64,000 nt of DNA, taken from Kitasatospora cinereorecta. Lineage in GTDB: Bacteria > Actinomycetota > Actinomycetes > Streptomycetales > Streptomycetaceae. A program made the position numbers and the translations under genes. Below the pieces are notes generated by a model. It did not search any database. It worked only from the letters and a program-made list of their open reading frames with translations, and had not been told where the DNA came from. The stretch is from contig NZ_JAMZDX010000007.1 in assembly GCF_024172095.1 (NCBI RefSeq), forward strand, positions 372,001 through 436,000, read 5' to 3'. Positions 30,951 to 39,213 of this stretch are shown here, one piece after another. Numbering within the stretch: the stretch's first letter is position 1; every line of letters starts with the position of its first letter.

Positions 30951-33020
30951 CTACCGGGGCGCGGGAGCCGGCGCGTAGCCGGTCGGCCGGGCCGTGAAGG
31001 TGCCGCGGCCCTGCGTACGGCTGCGCAGCCGCGTCGCGTAGCCGAACAGTTCGGCGAGCGGCACGGTCGCGGTGACCACGGCGGTGCCGGCCCGCGCGGT
31101 GGAGCCGGTGATCCGGCCGCGGCGGGCGGCGAGGTCGCCGAGGACTCCACCGACGGCGTCCTCGGGGACGGTGACGGCGACCTCGACGACCGGTTCGAGC
31201 AGGGCGGTCGTACAGGCCCGGAGGGCTTCGCGGAGGGCGAGCCGTCCGGCGGTGCGGAAGGCGAGCTCCGAGGAGTCCTTCGGGTGGGTGGCGCCGTCGG
31301 TCAGGGTGACCCGGACACCGGTCACCGGGTGGCCGAGCGGGCCTTCGGCGAGGGCGTCGCGGCAGCCGGCCTCGACCGCCTGCACGTACTCCCTCGGCAC
31401 CCGGCCGCCGACCACCGTCGAGCCGAACGCGAAGTGTTCCGCGCCCGGTTCGCCGGCGCCGGGCAGCGGCTCGACGTCCAGCACGAGGTGGGCGAACTGC
31501 CCGGCGCCGCCGTCCTGCTTGACGTGCCGGTGCACCAGCCCCGTGAGGCCGCGCACTGGTGCCTCCCGGTACGTCACCTGCGGGCGGCCGACGGCGATCT
31601 CCAGCCCGGTGGCGCGGCGGATCTTCTCCACCGCGACCTCCAGGTGCAGCTCGCCCATGCCGGACAGCACGGTCTGGCCCGTCTCCGGGTCGGTCCGCAC
31701 CGCCAGCGACGGGTCCTCCTCCACCGAGCGGGCCAGCGCGGACGCCAGCCGGTCGGTGTCCACGCTGCGCCGCGCCTCGACCGCGACCGAGACCACCGGC
31801 TCGGCCGCCGACGGCGGCTCGAGCACCAGCGGGGCGCCCGGTGCGCACAGCGTCGTACCGGTCCGGGCGGCCTTCAGCCCGATGACGGCGACGATGTCGC
31901 CCGCGACGGCCTGCTCGACCTCCTCCTGCCGGTCGGCCTGCACCCGCAGGACGCGGCCGACCCGCTCGGTGCGTCCGGTGCCCGCGTCCAGCACCACGTC
32001 GCCCTTGCGCAGCGAGCCCGAGTAGACCCGCACGGACGTCAGGCGGCCGCGGCCGCCGGTGGTCACCTTGAACACCAGCCCGGCGAACGGCTCCGCCGGG
32101 TCGGCGGCCCGCACCCGCTGGGCGCCGTCGTACGTGCCGCGCACCGGCGGCACGTCCAGCGGCGAGGGCAGGTACGCGGTGACGGCGTCCAGCAGCGGCT
32201 CGATGCCGCGGTTGCGGTACGCCGCGCCGCAGAGCACCACGACGCCCTCACCGGCGAGGGTGAGGTCGCGCAGCGCCCGGACCAGCGTGGCGTCACGCAG
32301 CGCCGCGTCGGCGCAGAACTCCTCCAGGGCGAGCGGATGGAGTTCGGACACCGCCTCCTCCAGCCGCCGCCGACGTCGCCGGGCCTCCTCCGCCAGCTCG
32401 GGCGGGACCGGCCCCTCGACGCAGCGTTCGGAGCCGTCCGGCCAGACCAGGGCGCGCATCCGGACCAGGTCAACCACACCGGTGAAGCCGTCCTCGGCAC
32501 CGATCGGCAGCTGCACCACCAGCGGGACGACGCCGAGCCGCACGCGGATGGAGGCGACCGCGGCGTCCAGGTCGGCGCCCGCCCGGTCGAGCTTGTTGAC
32601 GAAGGCGAGCCGCGGCACGCCGTACCGGTCGGCCTGCCGCCACACCGACTCGCTCTGCGGCTCGACACCGGCGACCGCGTCGAAGACCGCGACCGCGCCG
32701 TCGAGCACCCGCAGGGAGCGCTCGACCTCGTCGGCGAAGTCGACATGGCCGGGGGTGTCGATCAGGTTGAGCCGGTGGCCGCGCCAGCCGCAGCTGACGG
32801 CGGCGGCGAAGATGGTGATGCCGCGGTCGCGCTCCTGGGAGTCGAAGTCGGTGACGGTGGTGCCGTCGTGGACCTCACCGCGCTTGTGGACCTCGCCGGT
32901 GAGGAAGAGGATCCGCTCGGTCACGGTGGTCTTCCCGGCGTCCACGTGGGCGAGGATGCCGAGGTTGCGGACGGCGGTGACAGGGACGTCGAGGAGCAGA
33001 CCGGGGAATGCGATGGTCAT
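30951..33020 (-). CDS. Elongation factor G paralogue (translational GTPase)
   Basis: 689 residues with all EF-G domains. G1 is ILAHVDAGKTTVTERI, G2 includes RGITIFAAAV, G3 is DTPGHVDF, G4 is NKLDRAG. Domain IV has HRHVKQDGGAGQFAHLVLDV where housekeeping EF-G reads KQxGGxGQF. Switch regions and the tip loop are diverged from fusA, and no ribosomal-protein or EF-Tu genes are adjacent, so this is an accessory EF-G of the type found as a second copy in streptomycetes, or a ribosome-protection-like factor. A 35-codon leader ORF with its own ribosome site and a stem-loop lies upstream (33096-33276), which suggests attenuation by stalled ribosomes. Confidence 0.9.
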   Translation of the reverse strand: MTIAFPGLLLDVPVTAVRNLGILAHVDAGKTTVTERILFLTGEVHKRGEVHDGTTVTDFDSQERDRGITIFAAAVSCGWRGHRLNLIDTPGHVDFADEVERSLRVLDGAVAVFDAVAGVEPQSESVWRQADRYGVPRLAFVNKLDRAGADLDAAVASIRVRLGVVPLVVQLPIGAEDGFTGVVDLVRMRALVWPDGSERCVEGPVPPELAEEARRRRRRLEEAVSELHPLALEEFCADAALRDATLVRALRDLTLAGEGVVVLCGAAYRNRGIEPLLDAVTAYLPSPLDVPPVRGTYDGAQRVRAADPAEPFAGLVFKVTTGGRGRLTSVRVYSGSLRKGDVVLDAGTGRTERVGRVLRVQADRQEEVEQAVAGDIVAVIGLKAARTGTTLCAPGAPLVLEPPSAAEPVVSVAVEARRSVDTDRLASALARSVEEDPSLAVRTDPETGQTVLSGMGELHLEVAVEKIRRATGLEIAVGRPQVTYREAPVRGLTGLVHRHVKQDGGAGQFAHLVLDVEPLPGAGEPGAEHFAFGSTVVGGRVPREYVQAVEAGCRDALAEGPLGHPVTGVRVTLTDGATHPKDSSELAFRTAGRLALREALRACTTALLEPVVEVAVTVPEDAVGGVLGDLAARRGRITGSTARAGTAVVTATVPLAELFGYATRLRSRTQGRGTFTARPTGYAPAPAPR

Positions 33021-33095
33021 GGCCGCAGGGCCTTTCGAGGGGTGAATCGGATCAGGGCGGCGCGATTCCCCGACGGATCGTGTCGTGGTGGCCCG

Positions 33096-33203
33096 TCAGG
33101 ACATCCGGTGGCGGCCGCGCAGCCGGCACCGGACGGACGAGGACACCAGGATCACCTCGAAGCGCGACGAGGGGACGACGACGGCAACGGCGCTGGTACG
33201 CAC
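33096..33203 (-). CDS. Candidate 35-residue leader peptide of the EF-G paralogue
   Basis: GTG 33203 has GAGGGGAG 7 bases upstream, better than the ribosome site of the GTPase itself. The peptide begins MRTSAVAVVVPSSRFEVILV and ends SSSVRCRLRGRHRMS, rich in Val and Ser and then Arg. It stops 75 bases before the GTPase start. GACGG (33072-33076) and CCGTC (33093-33097) can form a hairpin across the stop codon, which a stalled or terminating ribosome would disrupt. This is the usual layout of leader peptides ahead of ribosome-protection and drug-resistance genes. Real translation is not proven. Confidence 0.5.
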   Translation of the reverse strand: MRTSAVAVVVPSSRFEVILVSSSVRCRLRGRHRMS

Positions 33204-33230
33204 GGCCGGTCTCCCCTCACTCGTCACGGA

Positions 33231-33276
33231 GCGCGCCGCAGGATCGGGTGGCGGCGCGCGTTCGGACTCGAGTCTA
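33231..33276 (-). promoter_or_regulatory. Promoter -10 and 5' stem-loop of the EF-G leader
   Basis: TAGACT on the minus strand (33276-33271) fits a -10. A perfect 9-bp stem GCGCGCCGC/GCGGCGCGC (33231-33239 with 33251-33259) lies immediately downstream, in what would be the first bases of the transcript. Confidence 0.45.
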
Positions 33277-33328
33277 GGAAGCCCGGACCCGCCGCGGCAT
33301 CCGAATTACCGCCCGCCCCGACACCCCG

Positions 33329-34621
33329 TCAGCACGCCCGGACGGTGACCGGGGTGGGACCGTCCGGCCGCACGGTGATGCTGTACGCGGCGCCGGTCGG
33401 CACCGAGGCGAACACCGGTACGTACGCGGGCAGCAGCAGCTCCAGCAGGGCCACCGTCTCCCGCAGCGCGAACTGCGCCCCCAGGCACGCCCGCGCCCCC
33501 AGCCCGAACGGCAGGTACGCGCCCGGGTGGGTGGGCCGCCCGCCCGGCTCGGTGAACCGCCGCGGTGCGAAGCGCTCCGGTTCGGGCCACAGCGCCGGGT
33601 CCCGGTGGGTCAGGTACGGGCAGACCAGCAGGTCGGTGCCGGCCTCGATCCGGTGGCCGAGCAGCACGTCCTCCTCGGCCGCGGACCTGGGCAGCATCCA
33701 GGCGGACGGATAGAGCCGCAGCGTCTCCTCGACCAGCGCCCGCAGCGCCTCGCGGCGGCCCGGCGATCCGTCCGGGCCCGCCGCCAGCGCCTCCTCGCGG
33801 GCCTGCGGGGACCGGTCCAGCAGCAGGTACAGCCAGGTCAGCGTGGTCGCCGTGGTCTCGTGCCCGGCCACCAGCAGGGTCACCAGCTCGTCGCGGACCA
33901 GCCGGTCAGTGTACTCCGGCCGCTCCTCGCCCGCCGCCACCAGCAGGTGCAGCAGCCCGGGACCGTCCGGCCCGGCCTCCCCGCGCCGCGCCGCCGCCAG
34001 GGCGTGCTCGGCGACCGCGTCGATCCGGGCCAGGTCGGCCGCGACCGCGGGCGGCACGTCCACCGCGTCGGCGGGCAGCGTCGGCAGCGCGGCCACCACC
34101 GAGCCGATCGCGCCGAGCTCGCGCTCGGTGGTGTCGTCGACCGGATTCCCGGTGAGCGAGCGCCAGACCGTGTCCAGCGCGAAGCGGCGCATCTCCTCGC
34201 CCAGGTCGACCGTCCGCCCGCTGCCCGCGTACCCCGCCCAGCGCTCGGCCGCGGTCCGGGCCGCCGCGTCGATCCGCTGCTGGTAGCGGCGCATCCCCGG
34301 GCCGGTGAACTGCGCCTGCAGCAGTCGCCGCTGCCGCTTCCACGCCTCGCCCGTGGCGGCCAGCACCCCGTCGCCGACCAGCAGCCGGGCGCGGTGCGAA
34401 CGCTTGACGTACCGGTCCGGGTGGCGCGCCAGCACGTGCTGCACCGCCCGTGGATCGGTCACCACCACCGTCGGCCGCCCGCCCAGCCGGAACCCGGCCA
34501 CCCCGCCGTGCCGCTCCCGGGCCAGCGCCATCAGCTCGACCAGCTCGCCGCCCCGCTCGCGCCACCGCCCGACGGCGGCGCCGTCCAGCTCCGGGACCGG
34601 GATCGTGGTGTCGGTCGCCAC
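33329..34621 (-). CDS. Cytochrome P450
   Basis: 430 residues. I-helix oxygen site LLVAGHETTATTLTWLY, K-helix EETLRLYP (ExxR), RFAPRRF (PERF-like) and the heme-cysteine loop FGLGARACLG are all intact. The WKRQRRLLQAQFT region and the 430-residue length resemble the fatty-acid/terpene-type bacterial P450s that look like eukaryotic microsomal enzymes. GTG 34621 has AAGGAG 9 bases upstream; the open frame extends far beyond without a start. No ferredoxin or reductase gene is adjacent, so it must use partners encoded elsewhere. Divergent from an EamA-like membrane protein. Substrate unknown. Confidence 0.93.
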   Translation of the reverse strand: MATDTTIPVPELDGAAVGRWRERGGELVELMALARERHGGVAGFRLGGRPTVVVTDPRAVQHVLARHPDRYVKRSHRARLLVGDGVLAATGEAWKRQRRLLQAQFTGPGMRRYQQRIDAAARTAAERWAGYAGSGRTVDLGEEMRRFALDTVWRSLTGNPVDDTTERELGAIGSVVAALPTLPADAVDVPPAVAADLARIDAVAEHALAAARRGEAGPDGPGLLHLLVAAGEERPEYTDRLVRDELVTLLVAGHETTATTLTWLYLLLDRSPQAREEALAAGPDGSPGRREALRALVEETLRLYPSAWMLPRSAAEEDVLLGHRIEAGTDLLVCPYLTHRDPALWPEPERFAPRRFTEPGGRPTHPGAYLPFGLGARACLGAQFALRETVALLELLLPAYVPVFASVPTGAAYSITVRPDGPTPVTVRAC

Positions 34622-34835
34622 GGGGGCTGCTCCTTCGCGCGTCGTCGAGTCGGCCGCGGCCGGTGGGCCCTGACGGACTGTACGGCATCCGCCACCCGTG
34701 GTGACAGGCCGTCCTGGCCGGTGACCGGCGGGGCGGCGTGCGGGGGCCGGGGGAGCGGCACAGACTGGGTGGCGGGCTCCGACGACCGCAGCGCCCTGGC
34801 GGCCCCGCGGCCCCCGAACCGAGACGTGGGGAACG

Positions 34836-35726
34836 ATGCTGCTGGGACTCACCGCCGCACTGGTCGCGACCGTCTGCTTCGGCTTCGCGTCCGTCCTCCA
34901 GGCCCGCGGCGCCCGGGCGGCCCCGCGCGCCGACCGGGTCCGGCTCGGGCTGCTCACCGCGCTCGCCCGCTCCTGGCCGTTCCTGCTGGGCACCGGGATG
35001 GACGTCGGCGGGTTCGCGCTGAGCATCGTCGCCCTGCGCAGCCTGCCGCTGTTCGTCGTCCAGGCGGTGACCAACGCCAGCCTCGCGGTCACCGCCCTCG
35101 CCGCGGTCCGCTGGCTCGGCGCCCGCCTGCACCGCCCCGACGTGGTCGGAATCGTCGGCGTGGTCGCCGGACTGATCCTGCTCGCCCTCGGCTCCGGCCA
35201 CGAGGGCCGCGAGGACGCCCCGCTCGCCTTCCACCTCGCCCTGCTCGGCACCACCCTGGTCACCCTGGTGCTCACCGCCGTCCTTGCCCGCCGCGACGGC
35301 AACGGCGCCGCGGCCGGACTCGGCCTGCTCGCCGGTGTCGGCTTCGGCGTCACCAGCCTCGCCGTCCGGGTCCTGAACGCCGGCAGCGCGGCCGAGCTGT
35401 TCAGCGACCCGGCCACCTACGCGCTCGCCCTCGGCGGCCTCGGCGGCTACGTCGCGTACGCCCTCGCGCTGCAGCGCGGCACCGTCACCGCCGCCACCGC
35501 CGCCGGGACCGTCGCCGAGACCTTCGGGCCGGCCGTGATCGGCGTGCTGGTCCTCGACGACACCGCCCGTCCGGGCTACGCCTGGTCCGCCGCCGCCGGG
35601 TTCGTCCTCGCCGTCGGCGGCACCTTCCTGCTCTCCCGCTTCGGCGAGGTCGAGGAGCCTCGAACGGAGCAACCCGACCCCCCGGCCGGGGCCTTACCGC
35701 CCGAGCGCACCGCCCGGCCCAGGTAG
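34836..35726 (+). CDS. EamA/DMT-like integral membrane protein
   Basis: 296 residues with nine or ten hydrophobic segments: LLGLTAALVATVCFGFASVL at the N-terminus, then repeated small-residue-rich helices and a second half (GLGLLAGVGFGVTSLAVRVL) that echoes the first, as in drug/metabolite transporters and the related NIPA group. The tail (about 30 residues) is charged and proline-rich. GGGGAACG precedes the ATG. Ends 65 bases before an SDR gene on the same strand. Substrate unknown. Confidence 0.8.
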   Translation: MLLGLTAALVATVCFGFASVLQARGARAAPRADRVRLGLLTALARSWPFLLGTGMDVGGFALSIVALRSLPLFVVQAVTNASLAVTALAAVRWLGARLHRPDVVGIVGVVAGLILLALGSGHEGREDAPLAFHLALLGTTLVTLVLTAVLARRDGNGAAAGLGLLAGVGFGVTSLAVRVLNAGSAAELFSDPATYALALGGLGGYVAYALALQRGTVTAATAAGTVAETFGPAVIGVLVLDDTARPGYAWSAAAGFVLAVGGTFLLSRFGEVEEPRTEQPDPPAGALPPERTARPR

Positions 35727-35791
35727 CCCCGGCTCGGACCCCGTGCGAAGGTGACTTGCCGGGACACCTCCGACACAACGGGCAGGTCGAC

Positions 35792-36760
35792 ATGGCTGAC
35801 GACGGCGGTCATCACGGCGGCGGCCACCACGGCACCGCACCCCACCACGGCACCGCACCCCACAACGGCGCCCCGCTCCACGGCGCACCCCTGGACGGCA
35901 CGCCCGTCGACGGCACCCCCGCGTACGGCGCCCGGCCCAACGGCTCGCAGGGCAACGGCGCGCACCCCGACGCCGCCAGGCACACCGACCCGCTCGCCGA
36001 CGGCTCCGCCGCCCGCGGCGCCCCCGTCGCCCTGGTCACCGGCGCCTCCTCCGGCATCGGCGCCGCCACCGCCGCCCGCCTCGCCGACGCCGGCTGGCGC
36101 CTGCTGCTCGCAGGCACCGACCGCACCCGCCTCGCTGCCGTCGCCGACCGCACCGGCGGCCTCGCCCTCGCCGAGGACCTCAGCACCGCCGACGGCGCCC
36201 GCCGCCTCGCCGAGCGCGCCCACGCCGCCTCCGGACGGATCGACGCGCTGATCGCCAGTGCCGGACTCGGCTGGCGCGGCCCCTTCGCCGACACCCCGCC
36301 CGAGACCCTCGAGCGCATGGTCTCCGTCAACCTGACCGCGCCCCTGCTGCTGGCCCGCCGGCTGCTCCCCGACATGCTCGAACGCGGGCGCGGCCGGATC
36401 GTCCTGATCGGCTCGATGGCCGGTCAGGTCGGCGTCCGCGACGAGGCCGCCTACGCCGCCACCAAGGCCGGACTGACGATGTTCGCCGAGAGCCTCTGGT
36501 ACGAGCTGCGCGGCACCGGCGTCGGCGTCCGGCTCATCCTCCCCGGCGCCGTCGACACCCCGTTCTTCACCACCCGCGGCACCCCCTACCAGCGCGAACG
36601 GCCGCGCCCGGTGTCCGCCGAGAAGATCGCCGACACCGTCGTCCGCACCATCACCACCCGCACCGACCGGCTCTTCGTACCGAACTGGCTCGCCGCACCG
36701 GCCCGCTTCCACGGCGCCGCGCCCGGCGTGTTCCGGCGGCTCGCCGCGCGGTTCGGCTGA
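35792..36760 (+). CDS. Short-chain dehydrogenase/reductase with His/Gly-rich N-terminal extension
   Basis: 322 residues. The classical SDR core starts at about residue 75 with ALVTGASSGIGAATAARLA, then SAGLGWRGPF (NAG position), the catalytic Ser in IGSMAGQ and YAATKAG (YxxxK). Before it lie about 70 residues of low complexity (GGHHGGGHHGTAPHHGTAPH, then NGAPLHGAPLDGTPVDGTPA) coded by tandem 18-bp and degenerate repeats. No other start codon occurs between 35792 and the core, so the extension is translated unless a non-standard start is used. The stop overlaps the start of the polysaccharide deacetylase gene (TGATG). Substrate unknown. Confidence 0.87.
   Translation: MADDGGHHGGGHHGTAPHHGTAPHNGAPLHGAPLDGTPVDGTPAYGARPNGSQGNGAHPDAARHTDPLADGSAARGAPVALVTGASSGIGAATAARLADAGWRLLLAGTDRTRLAAVADRTGGLALAEDLSTADGARRLAERAHAASGRIDALIASAGLGWRGPFADTPPETLERMVSVNLTAPLLLARRLLPDMLERGRGRIVLIGSMAGQVGVRDEAAYAATKAGLTMFAESLWYELRGTGVGVRLILPGAVDTPFFTTRGTPYQRERPRPVSAEKIADTVVRTITTRTDRLFVPNWLAAPARFHGAAPGVFRRLAARFG
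35825..35860 (+). repeat. Two exact 18-bp tandem units inside the SDR gene
   Basis: CACCACGGCACCGCACCC twice in a row (35825-35842, 35843-35860), followed by degenerate copies to about 35930. In-frame expansion producing the HHGTAP repeats of the SDR extension. Confidence 0.8.
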
Positions 36761-37482
36761 TGCGGGTTCGGTTGATGCGGGCCGGGGCCGCCGCACTCGG
36801 CGCCGCGGCCGGGGTGCAACTGCTGCACCTGGCCCCGTCGGTGGTCCGCCTCGCGCCCGCCCGCCGGCTGCTCGCCCCGCACCTGTCCGGGCCCGGCGGC
36901 GCCCACCACGTCGCGCTCACCTTCGACGACGGCCCCGACCCGCGCTCCACTCCGGCCGTCCTCGACGCGCTCGACGGACTCGGTGTCCGCGCCACCTTCT
37001 TCCTGCTCGGCAGCGCGCTCGAACGCGCCCCGGCCCTCGGCCGCGAACTCGTCGAACGGGGCCACGAGGTCGCCGTCCACGGCTGGTACCACCGGGTGCA
37101 GTGGTACCCGGCGCCGCGCCGCGACCTGCGCGAGCTGCGCCGCACCACCGAGGCCGTCACCGAGTTCTGCGGGGCCGCCCCGCGGTGGTACCGGCCCCCG
37201 TACGGCGTGCTCACCGCCGGCCTCGCGCTCGCCGCCCGCCGGCTCGGGCTGCGGACCGTCCTGTGGTCGGCCTGGGGCCGCGACTGGACCGCCGACGCCA
37301 CCCCCGCCTCCGTCCTCGCCACCGCCCGCCCCGCCCTCACCGGCGGCGCCACCCTCCTCCTGCACGACTCCGACTGCACCTCCGCCCCCGACTCCTGGCG
37401 CGCCACCCTCGGCGCCCTCCCCCTCCTCGCCGCCCACTGCACCCGACACGGCCTCACCCTCGGCCCCCTCCGCGACCACTGA
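36760..37482 (+). CDS. Polysaccharide deacetylase (CE4/NodB domain)
   Basis: 240 residues. After a hydrophobic N-terminal segment (AGAAALGAAAGVQLLHLAP, anchor or weak signal) come the NodB motifs: HVALTFDDGPDPRS (motif 1), GHEVAVHGWYHRVQWY (motif 2, H-x-W-Y-H), YRPPYGVLTAG (motif 3), LWSAWGRDW (motif 4) and TLLLHDSDC (motif 5). The metal-dependent enzyme would remove acetyl groups from N-acetylated polysaccharide such as peptidoglycan or an exopolymer. Start ATG 36760 overlaps the SDR stop as TGATG, so the two are translated together. Confidence 0.92.
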   Translation: MRVRLMRAGAAALGAAAGVQLLHLAPSVVRLAPARRLLAPHLSGPGGAHHVALTFDDGPDPRSTPAVLDALDGLGVRATFFLLGSALERAPALGRELVERGHEVAVHGWYHRVQWYPAPRRDLRELRRTTEAVTEFCGAAPRWYRPPYGVLTAGLALAARRLGLRTVLWSAWGRDWTADATPASVLATARPALTGGATLLLHDSDCTSAPDSWRATLGALPLLAAHCTRHGLTLGPLRDH

Positions 37483-37637
37483 CGCCGCAGGCCTGGACGC
37501 GACGGCCCGGATTCCCGCCCGGCCCGGAAGCCCGCTGACCCGGGCGGCGCGGCGCCGGGACGCCGTCCGGCGAACAGGCGCGCAGGGGCGCTACGATCCC
37601 CCCGGACGGGCGGTGGGCGACGGCAGGGAGTGACGTG

Positions 37638-38060
37638 ATGGACGGCACGGGCCGGGCGGCCGTCGGGTTGGCCGTGGCGCTGCGGGACGCCCACTTCCGG
37701 CTGAAGTGCCTGGCCAGGGCGTGGGAGGACGGCGCGCCGAAGGGGGCGGTCCGCGGGCGGGCGGCGCTGGGGCCGACGTGGCAGTACACCGACGACCCCG
37801 ACCGGGCGACCTACACGGATGGTCAGGCGATCGAGCTGGCCGACGGCCTGACGGTGGTGCTGGAGCTCTCGGTGCGGTTCAGTGCGGCCGGCACCGATCT
37901 GCTCGCCGGGGCGTACGTCGAGGGCGACGACGGGAACGCCGCCGAGTTGCTCTCCACCGGTCCGGAGGAGTTCCCGCCGAGCGCCGACGCGCTGGTCGCC
38001 GAGATCGGCCGCTGTCTGGACCGGATGGAGCACCTGGACCCGGCCGGCGTCCTCTGTTGA
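37638..38060 (+). CDS. Conserved-looking protein of unknown function
   Basis: 140 residues. Visible segments: RAAVGLAVALRDAHFRLKCL, GPTWQYTDDPDRATYTDGQA and FSAAGTDLLAGAYVEGDDGN. No signal peptide, membrane segment or known motif. The acidic alpha/beta composition is like small SUKH/Imm-type or cytoplasmic accessory proteins, but I cannot assign a family. GGGAG lies 7 bases before ATG 37638. It is convergent with the glycosyltransferase gene, 19 bases away. Confidence 0.7.
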   Translation: MDGTGRAAVGLAVALRDAHFRLKCLARAWEDGAPKGAVRGRAALGPTWQYTDDPDRATYTDGQAIELADGLTVVLELSVRFSAAGTDLLAGAYVEGDDGNAAELLSTGPEEFPPSADALVAEIGRCLDRMEHLDPAGVLC

Positions 38061-38079
38061 CACCGCCGACAGCGGGCGG

Positions 38080-39213
38080 TCAGGTGAGCCCGAGGTCGGT
38101 GAGGGCCCGGGTGAGGCCGGTGCGCCAGAGGTGGGGGGTGGCGCCCGGCGAGGGCTCGGGCGCGGGGCGCTCGAGGGCGGCGAGGGCGCCCCGGACGACG
38201 TCGGCGGGGCGGGCGGAGGTGACGTCGGCGTGGCCGAGTTCGAGTTCGTGCTGCAGGTTGTCGCGGCCGTGGCCCTGGACGACGTCGAGCAGCAGGAGGC
38301 GGCGGCCGAGGGCGCGGGCCTCGCTGCAGGTGTCGCCGGAGCTGGTGACGACCAGGTCGGCGGCGGCCATCAGGGCGGGGATCCGGTCGGTGTAGCCGAA
38401 GGCGTGCAGACGGGAGCGGGTGCGGGCGGCGGCGCGGAGCCGGTGCTCGAGGGCGGGGTTGCGGCCGGCCACGGCGAGGACGTGGGGGCCGGCGTCGGCG
38501 AGGCCGGCGGCGGCGCGGGCGAGCGGGCCGAGTCCCCAGGAGCCGGACATCAGCAGCACGCACCGGGCGTCCTCGGGCACCCCGAGCTCGGCCCGGGCCT
38601 TCTCCCGGGTCGGCGGCCGGTAGAACTCCTCGCGCAGCGGCGCGGGCAGCACCGCGATCCGGGCCTCGGGCCGGTAGCGGCGTACGGCGCAGGCGGCGAC
38701 CTCGGAGGTGACCAGGAACAGGTCGGTGCGGGGCTGGACCCACAGCCGGTGCGGGGTGACGTCGGTACACAGGACGACGTGCCGCAGGTCGGGCCGCTCG
38801 CGCTGGAGCCGGTCGACGGCGGAGGTGGCGGTGGCGAAGACGGAGACGACCAGTCGCGGCCGCTGGGCGTCGAGGAGCTCGCGCAGCCGGGGAAGGAGGC
38901 GGGCGCGGGCGGCGGCGTCGGCGAGCAGGGCGAGGCGGGCGCCGGGGCGCAGCGCGGAGAAGTGGAAGGCGTCGTAGACGCCGGGCAGGTCGAGCAGGCG
39001 GCGGAAGACGGTTTCGCCGGCGGAGCCGGCGCGCTCGCCGAGCAGGGCCATGGCGTCGACGGTGCTGGTGGTCCAGCCGTGCTCGTGCAGGGTGTCGGCG
39101 CAGGCCTGGGCCATGACGTCGTGGCCCTGGCCGAGCGAGCCGGAGACCAGCAGGGCGTGCGGACGCCCGTCCGGCGACGTACCGGACGGGCTTCCGGGCG
39201 CGGGTGGGTTCAC
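38080..39213 (-). CDS. MurG/MGDG-synthase-like glycosyltransferase (GT-B fold)
   Basis: 377 residues. The N-terminal loop LLVSGSLGQGHDVMAQA and the region HVVLCTDVTPHRLWVQPRTD match the monogalactosyldiacylglycerol-synthase/MurG-type GT28 group. The C-terminal donor domain has LLMSGSWGLGPLAR, AADLVVTSSGDTCSEARALG and LLLDVVQGHGRDN. It should use a nucleotide sugar at the membrane surface. GTG 39213 overlaps the TGA of the epimerase gene, which with the aminotransferase upstream supplies a plausible modified nucleotide sugar. Third gene of a leftward operon. Confidence 0.85.
   Translation of the reverse strand: MNPPAPGSPSGTSPDGRPHALLVSGSLGQGHDVMAQACADTLHEHGWTTSTVDAMALLGERAGSAGETVFRRLLDLPGVYDAFHFSALRPGARLALLADAAARARLLPRLRELLDAQRPRLVVSVFATATSAVDRLQRERPDLRHVVLCTDVTPHRLWVQPRTDLFLVTSEVAACAVRRYRPEARIAVLPAPLREEFYRPPTREKARAELGVPEDARCVLLMSGSWGLGPLARAAAGLADAGPHVLAVAGRNPALEHRLRAAARTRSRLHAFGYTDRIPALMAAADLVVTSSGDTCSEARALGRRLLLLDVVQGHGRDNLQHELELGHADVTSARPADVVRGALAALERPAPEPSPGATPHLWRTGLTRALTDLGLT

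Larger units (their letters stand above)
33021..33328 (-). other. Leader region of the EF-G paralogue
   Basis: 308 bases between the P450 stop and the EF-G-like start. On the minus strand it holds, in order, a -10-like TAGACT (33276-33271), a stem-loop, a 35-codon leader ORF (33203-33096), a hairpin overlapping the leader stop and a 75-base spacer to the GTPase start. No other gene seen. Confidence 0.6.

Noticed and set aside
30951..33020. Tetracycline-resistance ribosomal protection protein
   Set aside because: The G-domain and domain IV follow EF-G (NKLDRAG, KQDGGAGQF) more closely than TetM/OtrA; only the leader arrangement is reminiscent of resistance genes.
33527..36760. A very long rightward frame across the P450 and EamA-like genes into the SDR
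   Set aside because: Only the last 323 codons from ATG 35792 are coding; the earlier part is antisense to the P450 or out of frame with the membrane protein.
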